This document shows positions 54,685 to 63,836 of a stretch of DNA of 64,000 bases, piece after piece (position 1 is the first letter of the stretch; each line of letters starts with the position of its first letter). The position numbers and the translations under genes are program-made. This DNA is from Alcanivorax sp. (GTDB lineage Bacteria; Pseudomonadota; Gammaproteobacteria; Pseudomonadales; Alcanivoracaceae). The notes beneath the pieces are model-generated. The model was not told the origin of the DNA. It saw nothing but the letters and a program-made list of their open reading frames with translations, and did no database searches. Where the stretch lies: positions 1 through 64,000 of the forward strand of contig NZ_PBSH01000032.1 in NCBI RefSeq assembly GCF_002726155.1, given 5' to 3'.

Positions 54685-56013
54685 TCATAGCCTGATATCC
54701 ACATAGGATTCGCTGCGCTTTTCCTGCACCCAGGTTTCCAGCTCTTCTTCAAAGCGGCGTTTCTGCAGGGCCTGGGTGGCCTGCATGCGGCGGAATTCGG
54801 CGCTCATGTCGGCATCGCGCACGTCGTCTACACGCAGGAAATGCCAGCCAAACTGACTTTCGAACACCGGTGACAGCTCACCCTCGGGGGTGTTGAGCAT
54901 CATGTCTTCAAATTCCGGGACCATTTCGCCTTTGTTGACCCAGCCCAGTTCGCCGCCGCTGCGGGCGCTGCCCGGGTCGTCGGAGAATTCGGCGGCGGTG
55001 TCGCTGAACTGTCGCTTGCCGGCGGCGATTTCGTCGTGGAGCCGTATCGCCTGCTTGTGGGCTTGCTCGGCGCTGGTCAGGGCGTCGGTTTTGATCAGCA
55101 CATGGCGAACCTGGTACTGGGTAACGACTTTTTCGGAACCGCCCTTGCGGTCGATCATTTTCAGGATATGGAAGCCGGCGCCGGAGCGCAGTGGTTCGGA
55201 AATCTCGCCTTTCTTCAGACCGATGGCGTTTTCAGCAAACAGGGTGGGCCACTGGGCAGCGGGGCGCATGCCCAGGTCGCCGCCTTCCAGGGCTTTGGGG
55301 CCGTCGGACTCAGCCACCGCCAGCTGCTGGAAATCGCCGCCGTCATTGAGCTTTTTGACAATGCCTTCAGCTTTGGCGCGGGCCTGGGTGATATCTTCCG
55401 GGCTGGCTTCTGCGGGAACGCGCACCAGGATGTGGCCCAGATGGAAGTCTTCCTGGAACATCTGTTTGCCCAGCTCGGAGTTCAGGAAGCGGTCCACTTC
55501 CCGGTCGGTGACCTGAATACGGGAGGCCACGCTGCGCTGCTGCAGGCGCGAGATCACCATGTCTTCGCGAATCTGCTCGCGGAACTGGGGCCAGTCGTAG
55601 CCGTCTTCGCGCAGGGCGGCGGAGAAGTCTTCCAGGCTCATGCCATTCTGACGGGCGATGCCGGCCAGGGCCTGATTGAGGCTGGCGTCGTCAACCTTGA
55701 TGCCGCCCCGTTCGGCCAGCTGCAGCTGCAGACGTTCCAGTACCATGCGGTCGAGCACCTGCTCGCGCATCACGGCGGGGGGGGGCAGTTGCTGGCCTTT
55801 TTCCTGGAACTGCAGGGCAATGGTGTTGATTCGCTCATCCAGCTCGCTGGCCATGATGGCGCCATCGTTAACCACCGCCACAATGCGGTCGAGCATCTGC
55901 ACTTTGGCCTGGCTCCAGGCCGGCACCATCAGCACGGCCATGGCGAACAGGCCAAGCAAGGTGTGTTTTGCATGCAGCGTGCGGCGTGCAGCCTGCAGCG
56001 TTACCTTAATCAT
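54685..56013 (-). CDS. surA: Periplasmic chaperone/prolyl isomerase SurA
   Basis: Chaperone delivering outer-membrane proteins to the Bam complex. Signal peptide ending near AWSQA; N-terminal chaperone domain from LDRIVAVVNDGAIMASEL; two parvulin domains (FHLGHILVRVPAE near residue 190 and YQVRHVLIKTD near 300); C-terminal helix. 442 aa. The first 15 or so codons (TLQAARRTLHA) coincide with a copy of the dispersed GCGTG repeat, so the start of the signal peptide is repeat-derived; the true start could lie at the first ATG or slightly inside. Confidence 0.95.
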   Translation of the reverse strand: MIKVTLQAARRTLHAKHTLLGLFAMAVLMVPAWSQAKVQMLDRIVAVVNDGAIMASELDERINTIALQFQEKGQQLPPPAVMREQVLDRMVLERLQLQLAERGGIKVDDASLNQALAGIARQNGMSLEDFSAALREDGYDWPQFREQIREDMVISRLQQRSVASRIQVTDREVDRFLNSELGKQMFQEDFHLGHILVRVPAEASPEDITQARAKAEGIVKKLNDGGDFQQLAVAESDGPKALEGGDLGMRPAAQWPTLFAENAIGLKKGEISEPLRSGAGFHILKMIDRKGGSEKVVTQYQVRHVLIKTDALTSAEQAHKQAIRLHDEIAAGKRQFSDTAAEFSDDPGSARSGGELGWVNKGEMVPEFEDMMLNTPEGELSPVFESQFGWHFLRVDDVRDADMSAEFRRMQATQALQKRRFEEELETWVQEKRSESYVDIRL

Positions 56014-58285
56014 ATTCTCTCCTGTATCCCGGAATGCTGCGCTCCAGTAGGGAATCTATCTGGCCGCCAAAACCACCCAGGCCGATCATCTGGATCTGGA
56101 ACGAGACGGTGCTATCCGCCTCAAGGTTGCCGTCACCGTTGTCATCTACCAGTTCGCGCTGGCTCAATAGGCGCAATTTCCAGCAGCAATTGCGGTATTC
56201 GGCACCGGCCATGGTTTCCAGCGAGCGTTGGTTGTCCAGGTCGTATGCCCAACGTCCGATCAGTCGCCAGTGCCGGTGAACCGGCAGAATAGCGCTGACT
56301 TCGGAGGCGCGGATGTCGTCTGCCGGGCGGTCGTGATAGCCCAGGTTGACCACGCGGCGCTCCCGATCGTTATAGCCGATCTGGAAGTTGGAACGTTCGC
56401 GTTTGTTTTCTTCGGTATCCCACTGGGCCTCTGAGTAGAGGTACCAATCGCGTGCAAAGTTCCAGCGGGCATCGCCGATAACCGGTGTCTGGTCGTCGGT
56501 GGGGTCTTCCACGGCCCGTTCGGTGATCACTTTGCGGTCGTCAAAATAGAAACCCTGCGCCACCCGCAGGCGCAGCTGTTCGCGGCCGGTGCCATCATGC
56601 AGGAAGCGGCTGGTCAGGCCCACCGCCAATTTTTCTTCATCGCCGATACGGTCGTAACCAATAAAGCGATTTTCCCGGAACAGCGAGTTATAGGAGAAGG
56701 TCAGCTCGCCGGAATCGAAGTTGGGGAGCTCGCTCTGATCTTCATAGGCCACCTTGTTCAGGAACAGGCGCGGTTCCAGGGTCTGGGTGAAGCTGGCGCC
56801 GAACCAGTTTCCGGGGCGCTCGAAGAACAGGCCGGAATCCAGGCTGGCCCCCCAGGTGGTTATGTCCGGGTTGTCCTCGTCGTTGGCGTCCACGTTATCG
56901 AGCTTGTACTGGGTGTGGTAGAGCCGGGTGCGCGGCTCTACATAGCCCCAGGGCTTTTGCAGCCGCATGGACAGGGCCGGGGCCATGTGGCCACGCAGGC
57001 CGGTGGCTTTGCCGCTGTCGTCGGAGTCGCTGCGGTCGAAAGCGGTGACGTCGGACAGCCACAACCCTTTCACCGGGCCGTAGAGTGTCGGATCGCCGGT
57101 CAATTGCAGCTGGGGCAGACGCCGGTAGGGCAGGTCGGCGTCGTCCAGAGTCGGGTCGATGGTCTGCCAGGATTGCAGCCGGCCGAGTACCTGCCAGGTA
57201 CGCCCGTAATAGCGGGCTTCTGCCAGCCGTGGCAGGTGGGTCTGGGAGCTGATTTCCAGCCCGGTATCCAGATCCTTGAAGTAGAAATCGTCGGAGACGT
57301 AGGTGAAGTCGGTTTTCAGATTCCAGCGGTTGATGTTGCCATTATGGCTCCAGCGGCCCACCTGGCGGTTTTCGTCATCGAATTTACGATCGTTGAACAG
57401 CACACCATAGCTGACGCTGCCTTCACCCCAGCGGGACAGGTAGCGGAATTCGCTGTCCACGCCGCTGCCCCGGCCGTCGATATAACGGGGAGCGATGGTG
57501 GCGTCGAATTGCGGGTGCAGGTTCAGGTAAATGGGCTGGGAAATGTCCAGTCCACCACTGTCACCCACGGACAGCGTCGGGAACAGCAGGCCGGTCTTGC
57601 GCCGGTCATCAATGGGGAAAGTCATCCAGGGCAGCCAGAAGATTGGCATGCTTTTGACTTTAAGCACCACGTTGTTGGCTTCGCCCCAACCTTTGTCCCG
57701 ATCCAGAAAAATACGGTCGCCCTGCATCACCCAGCCGTTGGAGCCAGGGGCGCAGGTGGTGTAGGTGCCGTTGGTGATGGTGGTGGTGTTCTGGTTCAGA
57801 AAGATATAATCGGCGTTGCCGCGGGCGCCGTTGTCGAACATGGAGTAACGCACGCCTTGCAGGCTGCCTTCCTTGCGCCGCGTCTGCCCGCTCATGTTGT
57901 CGGCAATAAACGTGGCTCTGTCGCTTTCCAGTCGCATGCCACTTTCCAGCTCGAACTTGCCGGTGGCTTGATCGAGCTCGGCAATGTCAGTGGTGATGCG
58001 GCGGCCGGGCTGTTCAATCAGCACATCGCCATCCAGCTTGATCAGGCCGTCCTGGGTCAGGGTGGAGTGATCCGCGGTCACCACCGTATCACTGCCATCC
58101 ACGGGCATGCCGACACGGGGGTTATAGTAAATGCCGCCGCACCACTCGGGTATCGGCCGCTGTTGCACGGCAGGGAACGTGGCCATCTCTTCGCGGTCAA
58201 CCCAGTTCAGGTCGTTTTCCGCAAGGCTGGTCCCTGAGGCAAGCAGCAGGGCAGGAATCAATAATCGAGGTATGGGCAGTGGCAT
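56006..58285 (-). CDS. lptD: LPS-assembly protein LptD
   Basis: Outer-membrane barrel that inserts lipopolysaccharide together with LptE. Signal peptide (LLIPALLLASGTSLA), then the N-terminal OstA jellyroll (TADHSTLTQDGLIKLDGDVL ) and a large barrel with PIFWLPWMTFPIDDRRKTGLL. Cysteines in EWCGG and, near the C-terminus, NCCWKL are the expected disulphide partners. 759 aa. It overlaps surA by 8 bases and is co-transcribed with it. Confidence 0.96.
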   Translation of the reverse strand: MPLPIPRLLIPALLLASGTSLAENDLNWVDREEMATFPAVQQRPIPEWCGGIYYNPRVGMPVDGSDTVVTADHSTLTQDGLIKLDGDVLIEQPGRRITTDIAELDQATGKFELESGMRLESDRATFIADNMSGQTRRKEGSLQGVRYSMFDNGARGNADYIFLNQNTTTITNGTYTTCAPGSNGWVMQGDRIFLDRDKGWGEANNVVLKVKSMPIFWLPWMTFPIDDRRKTGLLFPTLSVGDSGGLDISQPIYLNLHPQFDATIAPRYIDGRGSGVDSEFRYLSRWGEGSVSYGVLFNDRKFDDENRQVGRWSHNGNINRWNLKTDFTYVSDDFYFKDLDTGLEISSQTHLPRLAEARYYGRTWQVLGRLQSWQTIDPTLDDADLPYRRLPQLQLTGDPTLYGPVKGLWLSDVTAFDRSDSDDSGKATGLRGHMAPALSMRLQKPWGYVEPRTRLYHTQYKLDNVDANDEDNPDITTWGASLDSGLFFERPGNWFGASFTQTLEPRLFLNKVAYEDQSELPNFDSGELTFSYNSLFRENRFIGYDRIGDEEKLAVGLTSRFLHDGTGREQLRLRVAQGFYFDDRKVITERAVEDPTDDQTPVIGDARWNFARDWYLYSEAQWDTEENKRERSNFQIGYNDRERRVVNLGYHDRPADDIRASEVSAILPVHRHWRLIGRWAYDLDNQRSLETMAGAEYRNCCWKLRLLSQRELVDDNGDGNLEADSTVSFQIQMIGLGGFGGQIDSLLERSIPGYRREYD

Positions 58286-58374
58286 CAGCTGCTCAGAACA
58301 GGTAAAAAGGCCGCTTTAATGGCGGGCGACTTTCCGTCCACCAAAAGCGGCAGTGTAATCGAACAAGGAAGGCA

Positions 58375-59379
58375 ATGCAGCCTGATAAAAGTAAATCTGA
58401 AGCAAGCCCGGACCCGAGAAAGCACGCCCTTGACCAGTGGGTAAGCGCTTACCTTGGTGAGCCAGTGGTTGGTGAACCTGCGTCAGCGGACGCCAGCTTC
58501 CGCCGCTATTTCCGTTATTTCCACGGTGATACCAGCCTGGTGGCCATGGATGCCCCACCGGAACAGGAAGATTGCCGCCCCTTCGTGGATATTGCTGAGC
58601 GCCTGAAACAGGCGGGTCTGCATGTGCCTGCCATTGTGCATCAGGATTTGCGGCAGGGGTTCTTGTTGCTCAGCGACATGGGCACACAAACCTGGCTGAC
58701 CGCATTGAACGAAGCCAATGCCAATGATTGGTATAGCGCCGCCATTGATGCTCTGATCACTCAGCAATTGCATACCGATACCGCGGGCTTGCCGCAGTAC
58801 GACGAAGCCTTGCTGCAGCGGGAGCTGGAGCTGTTCCCTCAATGGTACTTGTTCCGTCATCGCGAAAAGGTGGTGACCGGGGAGCTGCGTCAACGGCTGG
58901 ATCGCGTGTTTGATGTGCTGATTCGTTCTGCCCTGGCGCAGCCGCAGGTGTTTGTGCATCGTGATTACATGCCGCGCAACCTGATGGTGTCCGACCCGAA
59001 CCCGGGGGTGATTGATTTTCAGGATGCGGTGGCCGGGCCGATCACCTATGACGTGATCAGCCTGTTCAAAGATGCGTTTCTAAGCTGGCCGGAAGAGCGG
59101 GTGCTCCGTTGGCTGCGCGAGTATTTCGACAAGGCAACGGCGGCGGGTTTGCCGCTGCCGGCGTCCTTTGAGGATTTTCTGCGCGACTGCGATTTGATGG
59201 GTGCCCAGCGCCACATCAAGGTCATCGGTATTTTTGCCCGTATCTGTCATCGCGATGGCAAGCCCAAGTATCTGGGCGATGTGCCCCGGTTCTTTGCGTA
59301 CCTGCGCACGGTCATCGCCCGTCGCCCGGAGCTGGCGGACCTGCAATGGGTGCTGGACCAGATCGAGGATAACGAGTGA
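58375..59379 (+). CDS. amgK: Cell-wall sugar kinase AmgK (aminoglycoside-phosphotransferase fold)
   Basis: Phosphorylates N-acetylmuramate at the anomeric position in the peptidoglycan-recycling shortcut known from Pseudomonas. APH-type kinase: [14 protein letters not shown] (catalytic loop) and [12 protein letters not shown] (metal-binding DFQD). 334 aa. Divergent from lptD and overlapping murU by 4 bases, the same pair as in Pseudomonas. Confidence 0.92.
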   Translation: MQPDKSKSEASPDPRKHALDQWVSAYLGEPVVGEPASADASFRRYFRYFHGDTSLVAMDAPPEQEDCRPFVDIAERLKQAGLHVPAIVHQDLRQGFLLLSDMGTQTWLTALNEANANDWYSAAIDALITQQLHTDTAGLPQYDEALLQRELELFPQWYLFRHREKVVTGELRQRLDRVFDVLIRSALAQPQVFVHRDYMPRNLMVSDPNPGVIDFQDAVAGPITYDVISLFKDAFLSWPEERVLRWLREYFDKATAAGLPLPASFEDFLRDCDLMGAQRHIKVIGIFARICHRDGKPKYLGDVPRFFAYLRTVIARRPELADLQWVLDQIEDNE

Positions 59380-60041
59380 AGGCGATGATCTTGGCCGCCG
59401 GTTACGGCAAACGGATGCGGCCACTCACCGACCACACACCCAAACCGTTGCTGCAGGCCGGTGGTAAAGCATTAATCGAATACCACATCGAGGCCCTGCG
59501 CGATGCTGGTATCGAATCATTGGTCATCAACACCGGCTGGCTGGGCGAGACGCTGGCGGCGACCTTGGGCGATGGCGCTCGCTATGGCATTCCCATCGTT
59601 TATTCCCATGAAGGCACACCGCTGGAAACCGCCGGGGGCATCAAGCGGGCCCTGCCATTGCTGGGCGATCAGCCTTTCGCGCTGGTCAACGGCGATATCT
59701 GGACCGATTTTGACTTGTCCCGGTTGCTGGGTGATTGCCCTGACCCGGTGCATCTGGTGCTGGCGGATAATCCTACGCACCACCCGCAAGGGGATTTTCA
59801 TCTGACAGAGGCCGGTCGGTTGCGCGATAATGCCGAGCCCAGGCTCACCTATGCCGGTATTGGTCGCTTTGATCCAGCCGTGTTCGTCAATCTGCCCGAC
59901 GGCGAAGCCAAGCTGGCGCCGCTATTGCGGGCGGCCATGGCGGATGACGCCGCTAGCGGTGAACACCACCGTGGCCAATGGTGGGATATTGGCACCCCGG
60001 AACGCCTGGACGAACTGGATCGGTTACTCAAGAGCGCCTGA
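59376..60041 (+). CDS. murU: N-acetylmuramate-1-phosphate uridylyltransferase MurU
   Basis: Converts MurNAc-1-phosphate, the AmgK product, to UDP-MurNAc, bypassing de novo synthesis. Nucleotidyltransferase signature [15 protein letters not shown]...KPLL, then [10 protein letters not shown] and NGDIWTDFD. 221 aa. GTG start inside the GTGA overlap with amgK. Confidence 0.93.
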   Translation: MKAMILAAGYGKRMRPLTDHTPKPLLQAGGKALIEYHIEALRDAGIESLVINTGWLGETLAATLGDGARYGIPIVYSHEGTPLETAGGIKRALPLLGDQPFALVNGDIWTDFDLSRLLGDCPDPVHLVLADNPTHHPQGDFHLTEAGRLRDNAEPRLTYAGIGRFDPAVFVNLPDGEAKLAPLLRAAMADDAASGEHHRGQWWDIGTPERLDELDRLLKSA

Positions 60042-60100
60042 TCCAGCGCCGAAAATGGTTTTGTAGGAGCGTCGGTGGCGGCGCGATTACATAGTGACGA

Positions 60101-60181
60101 GTTGCGAGTAACGAGTTTCGAAAGGCAAAACATTCGCCTTTGGACTTGGGTTTTCGCAACTCGAAACTCGTCACTCGCAAC
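60101..60181. repeat. Long inverted repeat between murU and rpe
   Basis: GTTGCGAGTAACGAGTTTCG (60101-60120) pairs with CGAAACTCGTCACTCGCAAC (60162-60181), 19 of 20 positions, with an inner AAAGGC/GCCTTT hairpin. A degenerate REP half (TGTAGGAGCG, from 60062) precedes it. It could form a cruciform or stem-loop in the transcript; no T-tract. Confidence 0.7.
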
Positions 60182-60204
60182 TGCCTTTACACTGAGGAAT
60201 ACTC

Positions 60205-60879
60205 ATGCCCAAGCAGGATTACCTGATCGCCCCCTCTATCCTCGCCGCCAACTTTGCCCGTCTTGGCGAAGAGTGCGACAACGTACTGGCCGCCGGGGCG
60301 GACGTGATCCACTTCGACGTGATGGACAATCATTACGTGCCCAACCTGACCATCGGCCCCATGGTCTGCAAGGCCCTGCGCGATCACGGCATCACCGCCC
60401 CCATCGACGTGCACCTGATGGTCAGCCCGGTGGATGAACTGATCAGCATGTTCGCTGAAGCCGGCGCCAGCTACATCACCTTCCACCCGGAAGCCAGCCA
60501 GCACGTGGACCGCTCCCTGCAGTTGATCAAGAGCTACGGCTGCAAGGCCGGCCTGGTCCTCAACCCGGCCACTCGCCCGGACTGCCTGGAATACGTGATG
60601 GACAAGCTGGACATGATCCTGCTGATGAGCGTGAACCCGGGCTACGGCGGTCAGAAGTTTATCCCCTCCACCCTGGACAAGACCCGCGCCGTGCGCCAGC
60701 TGATCGACGCCAGCGGCTACGATATCCGCCTGGAAGTGGATGGCGGCGTCTCCGAGAAGAACATCCGCGAAGTCGCCGCCGCCGGCGCCGACACCTTCGT
60801 GGCCGGCTCCGCCATCTTCGGCAAAGACGACTACGCCGCCGTTATCCAGCAAATGCGCGACGAGCTGGCTAAAGCCTAA
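60205..60879 (+). CDS. rpe: Ribulose-phosphate 3-epimerase
   Basis: Interconverts ribulose-5-phosphate and xylulose-5-phosphate (pentose phosphate and Calvin pathways). TIM-barrel motifs [51 protein letters not shown] and EVDGGV. 224 aa, complete. C-ending codons are more strictly preferred than in its neighbours, consistent with high expression. Confidence 0.97.
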   Translation: MPKQDYLIAPSILAANFARLGEECDNVLAAGADVIHFDVMDNHYVPNLTIGPMVCKALRDHGITAPIDVHLMVSPVDELISMFAEAGASYITFHPEASQHVDRSLQLIKSYGCKAGLVLNPATRPDCLEYVMDKLDMILLMSVNPGYGGQKFIPSTLDKTRAVRQLIDASGYDIRLEVDGGVSEKNIREVAAAGADTFVAGSAIFGKDDYAAVIQQMRDELAKA

Positions 60880-60891
60880 CAGCGAACCCAT

Positions 60892-60991
60892 TGTAGGAGC
60901 GCCACTTGAGGCGCGAACCTGAGCTAAAGCGAAGGATCGGTTGAATGCCCTCGCCAAGGCTCGGGTTCGCGCCTCAAGTGGCGCTCCTACA
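60892..60991. repeat. Intergenic paired REP element after rpe
   Basis: Perfect 28-bp arms: 60892-60919 (starts TGTAGGAGCGCCACTTGAGG) and its inverse at 60964-60991, separated by 44 bases. Same architecture as the 84-base element inside the NRPS gene, with a different but self-complementary stem (GCC/GGC). Confidence 0.9.
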
Positions 60992-61064
60992 TCAAGATGG
61001 TTCTTATGGAACCTTCCCGCCGCCCGGCTGCCTGACTCCTTAAGTCAGCCATCACTATCACGCC

Positions 61065-61586
61065 ATGCCCCGCTATACCGCCATTCCTGTCCGGATTCCC
61101 TCCCTACTTCTGGTCTTAACCAGCTTGGCAGCCTGCAGCCTGGTGCCCGCCGAGCGGCAATCCCCTCAACCTGACATTACCGAAGTACCGCTGGAACTTC
61201 CGCCCCAGCAATCCCTGATCCTAGACAGCCTGCTCGCCCAGAAAGAAGACTGGCAGGGCGTGCCTTATCAATACGGCGGCCTCAGCCCCAAAGGTGTGGA
61301 TTGCTCCGGCTTTGTCTACCTCACCTTCCTCTCGCAGCTGAACATGAAAGTCCCCCGTACCACCTCCGCCCTGATGCAGGAAGGCGAACCCGTGGCCCGC
61401 AACGAACTGGAAGTCGGCGACCTGGTGTTCTTCAAAACCGGACCGGGCAATCGCCACGTGGGAATTTACATGGGTGGGGATGAATTTATGCATGCATCGG
61501 TGAGTAGCGGTGTCATGCAATCGTCGCTCAACAACCCCTATTGGAGACAGCGCTACTGGAAGGCCAGGCGGCTGGTGAATCGGTAG
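61065..61586 (+). CDS. NlpC/P60 family lipoprotein (peptidoglycan endopeptidase)
   Basis: A predicted outer-membrane lipoprotein (lipobox LAAC) with an NlpC/P60 cysteine peptidase domain: catalytic Cys in VDCSGFVY, His in NRHVGIYMGG, third residue likely His in EFMHASV. 173 aa, similar to the YafL/NlpC/Spr group that cuts cell-wall cross-links. No operon partner; a weak hairpin (61661-61677) follows. Confidence 0.9.
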   Translation: MPRYTAIPVRIPSLLLVLTSLAACSLVPAERQSPQPDITEVPLELPPQQSLILDSLLAQKEDWQGVPYQYGGLSPKGVDCSGFVYLTFLSQLNMKVPRTTSALMQEGEPVARNELEVGDLVFFKTGPGNRHVGIYMGGDEFMHASVSSGVMQSSLNNPYWRQRYWKARRLVNR

Positions 61587-61916
61587 CGCACGTTCGGTCT
61601 TACTCTTAAGAAATTTCCCGGATCCCCCGCGTCTCCCGAAATCACAGCACCAAGGCGAAACCCGCTAGAAAAGCGGGCGATCTTTGTCTCCAAGAAAACT
61701 CCAGCCCCGGCCTCTTCGTTAATCGAATCCCAGCCCGTTTTCATCTACGCGTAAGTTTGATATGTAGGATATGGCTTACATGAATTTGTAAGTGGTTGAG
61801 TTAGGGTTGGTTTTTGAGCGGGGCGGGGTTCACATTAGGGATGCAATCGGCAAGACTTGATCTAAGTCTTTCATTGTCGAGTTGTTAGTCGGGGATACGT
61901 TTTAAAAGGAAGGATT
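61587..61916. other. Intergenic region before an A+T-rich patch
   Basis: 330 bases with no convincing gene. A CCCGCT/AGCGGG stem at 61661-61677 followed by a modest T-rich stretch may terminate the NlpC/P60 gene. From about 61740 the base composition shifts to A+T-rich, which continues to about 63170. Confidence 0.5.
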
Positions 61917-62372
61917 ATGAAGTTGGTTATAAAAACAGTCATCACCGCGTTATCAATGTCATTTTTTTTGGGGTGCACTATCGCCACGCCGGTTGTGTCC
62001 AGCGGAAAATATGAGGGGATGGCTAATGATGACCCTGCCATGAGCAAAATCTACGTATATAGAGATCAGGCGTTTGCTGGTGGGACTAATCAATATGATG
62101 TGATGGTAAATGGTGTCCTGTCCGGGTCATTGCCTAACGGTTCATTCTTCGAAACTGAGGTTGAGCCCGGCGATACCAAAGTTGAGCCAAGAACATTGAC
62201 CTCCTTTGGGTTTGGTAAAGGTGTTTCCAGCATGACCGACCCCGGAGGGATTTACTGTTTCAAGCTAACGTTGAATTTCTGTCTTCAGTGTAAAAGTGCT
62301 GACATAGATAAAATTGACACTGAACAATGCGAAAGCGAGATACAGAATCTTAAGAAAGTTGAGTTGAAGTGA
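61917..62372 (+). CDS. DUF2846-like lipoprotein
   Basis: A small lipoprotein (151 aa), lipobox FLGC; AAAAGGAAGG precedes the start. The mature part, SKIYVYRDQAFAGGTNQYDVMVNGVLSGSLPNGSFFETEVEPG, follows the DUF2846 pattern (short beta domain with a VxVNG...L.nG.F sequence). Several cysteines cluster in the C-terminal third (YCFKLTLNFCLQC). Function unknown. A+T-rich codon use compared with most of the window suggests transfer. Confidence 0.8.
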   Translation: MKLVIKTVITALSMSFFLGCTIATPVVSSGKYEGMANDDPAMSKIYVYRDQAFAGGTNQYDVMVNGVLSGSLPNGSFFETEVEPGDTKVEPRTLTSFGFGKGVSSMTDPGGIYCFKLTLNFCLQCKSADIDKIDTEQCESEIQNLKKVELK

Positions 62373-62420
62373 ATAAAAGGGTTGAGGGGCTAAATAGCTT
62401 AAGGTCTTACGTTGTGTGTC

Positions 62421-62542
62421 AAGGTGCACGATGCAAGACCTGACCCCAATCCTCACAATCCTCGCTCAAAGGCATATTCCTGCCGAATCCACCCTTCATA
62501 CCGGTCGTGCAGGTTTGGGGTCGGGTCTTGCATCGTGCACTT
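62421..62542. repeat. Inverted-repeat (REP/MITE-like) element carrying a gene fragment
   Basis: Imperfect arms AAGGTGCACGATGCAAGACC (62421 on) and its inverse at 62516-62542 (GGTCTTGCATCGTGCACTT type). These arms look like the GTGCACGATGCAAGACC repeat I know from many gammaproteobacterial genomes. The loop (62467-62511) matches 63362-63406 of the HD-domain gene at roughly 40 of 45 positions, so it holds a fragment of a related gene. Confidence 0.75.
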
Positions 62543-62628
62543 GAGCTCAAGACTCAATACCTTCCTTCAGTACTTGATCCGAAAAAAAGGATATAAATAA
62601 TGCGTGTCTGCATAGTGTTGGTATTTAA

Positions 62629-63165
62629 ATGATAAAAGGTTTTCCTGTAGGGCTATTGGTGATAGCTGTTGGGATGATTTCCCAGATGGGTTTCTTGTTG
62701 AATGCCGATGTCATTGAGGGGCAGTATTTAACTCTAATTGGCATCGTTTTTGGCTTATCTGCAGGTTTGTTATTTATTGTTTATCGAAGATGGCGACTCT
62801 TTAGGAAAATACATGTTTTCCATAATTCAAATAAGTTGCCTTGGTACAAGAAACCGCCTAACCACTACATGGTATTCGCTTTATGCATATTGGGAGGAAT
62901 GGTCTCAGTAACGTTAATCAACAATATGTCCGATACCGGGGATCAAAGAGTTGAGATTTATAATGTCACCGGAATAGGCGAGCAGAGGGTGCGCTATGAG
63001 GTTTTCAAGTATTTACGGCTAAGCAATGGGTTAAAGACGATCACATATCGGCCCGGGGATAACCAAAATTTCACTCTTGGTGAAGAGGTTGAGGTTACGA
63101 TCGAAAAAGGGCTGCTTGGCTTTTCACAGGTTCTTGATGCTAAGCCAACAAGACGACAATGGTAA
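62629..63165 (+). CDS. Membrane protein of unknown function (DUF3592-like layout)
   Basis: 178 aa with three likely membrane helices: 6-24, 35-53 and about 81-98. A soluble region follows (VEIYNVTGIGEQRVRYEVF ... NFTLGEEVEVTIEKG), whose layout is like DUF3592-type beta domains, though I cannot confirm membership. No clear ribosome-binding site. A+T-rich, in the same patch as the DUF2846 lipoprotein. Not assigned a function. Confidence 0.65.
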   Translation: MIKGFPVGLLVIAVGMISQMGFLLNADVIEGQYLTLIGIVFGLSAGLLFIVYRRWRLFRKIHVFHNSNKLPWYKKPPNHYMVFALCILGGMVSVTLINNMSDTGDQRVEIYNVTGIGEQRVRYEVFKYLRLSNGLKTITYRPGDNQNFTLGEEVEVTIEKGLLGFSQVLDAKPTRRQW

Positions 63166-63206
63166 AAGTGAGGGTAAGATCGCCCATTTCCCAAAGCGTG
63201 TAACAA

Positions 63207-63836
63207 TCAGCCCTCTGAAAGCTTCCCCAAAGCCTGACTAAGATTATCCCGCGCTGACGCTTCCAGCCGCTCGCTCAGCTCGGATGTATGATAAATTGCA
63301 TCCTGCTCCAGAAAACTCCGCAACACCGCACTCCGCCCTTTCCGAAACGCTTCCTCCGGCACAAAGTTATATTCCAGCCGAATCCACTCTTCATACCGGT
63401 CGTACAATTCCGAATCCGCCCCAAGGATACTCAGGTCGATATCCTGCAGCAGTGCCATGTCGCCATCTGTCGGTGGGTGCGGGTGGATGGTGGCGAGAAT
63501 GAGAGTGTGTACTCGATCGCGCTGTGCGTCAGTCAGGGAGCTGTCGGCAAACTGCTGGGTAAACCAGTCGGCGCTGCGGGCTTCATTATCGCTGGCACGG
63601 GGATCGTAGATGATATCGTGAGCCCACAGGGCCAGTTCCAGGCAGATCGGGTCTTCGACGATGTGGTGGTATTGGTCTAGCCAGTTCAGGCAGGCGGCCA
63701 CGTGATCCAGGGTGTGATAGTGGCGATGGGGCTCGCTGTAGTGGGAGGCGAGTTGTTGCCAGGTGACATCTGGCTCGGGCAGAAGCGGGGCGGCAGTGGT
63801 GTGCCATCGCTGTTGCAGTACGGATACGGTGGTCAT
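63207..63836 (-). CDS. HD-domain metal-dependent phosphohydrolase
   Basis: 209 aa, matching the predicted HD-superfamily hydrolases of the COG4339 type: HYHTLDHVAACL, ALWAHDIIYDPRASDNE with the HD pair, ILATIHPHPPTDGD, and LLQDIDLSILG. Substrate unknown (a nucleotide in better-studied relatives). Standing alone; the last 164 bases of the window upstream show no gene. Confidence 0.85.
   Translation of the reverse strand: MTTVSVLQQRWHTTAAPLLPEPDVTWQQLASHYSEPHRHYHTLDHVAACLNWLDQYHHIVEDPICLELALWAHDIIYDPRASDNEARSADWFTQQFADSSLTDAQRDRVHTLILATIHPHPPTDGDMALLQDIDLSILGADSELYDRYEEWIRLEYNFVPEEAFRKGRSAVLRSFLEQDAIYHTSELSERLEASARDNLSQALGKLSEG

Noticed and set aside
56597..58237. 546-codon + strand frame opposite lptD (also 55036-56292 opposite surA and 53738-54706 opposite pdxA)
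   Set aside because: The opposite strands encode unmistakable LptD, SurA and PdxA; the + strand frames are compositional artefacts.
61553..61744. Small - strand frame of 63 codons after the NlpC/P60 gene
   Set aside because: It overlaps the NlpC gene end, has no ribosome-binding site, and reads like translated intergenic repeat; kept only as part of the intergenic note.
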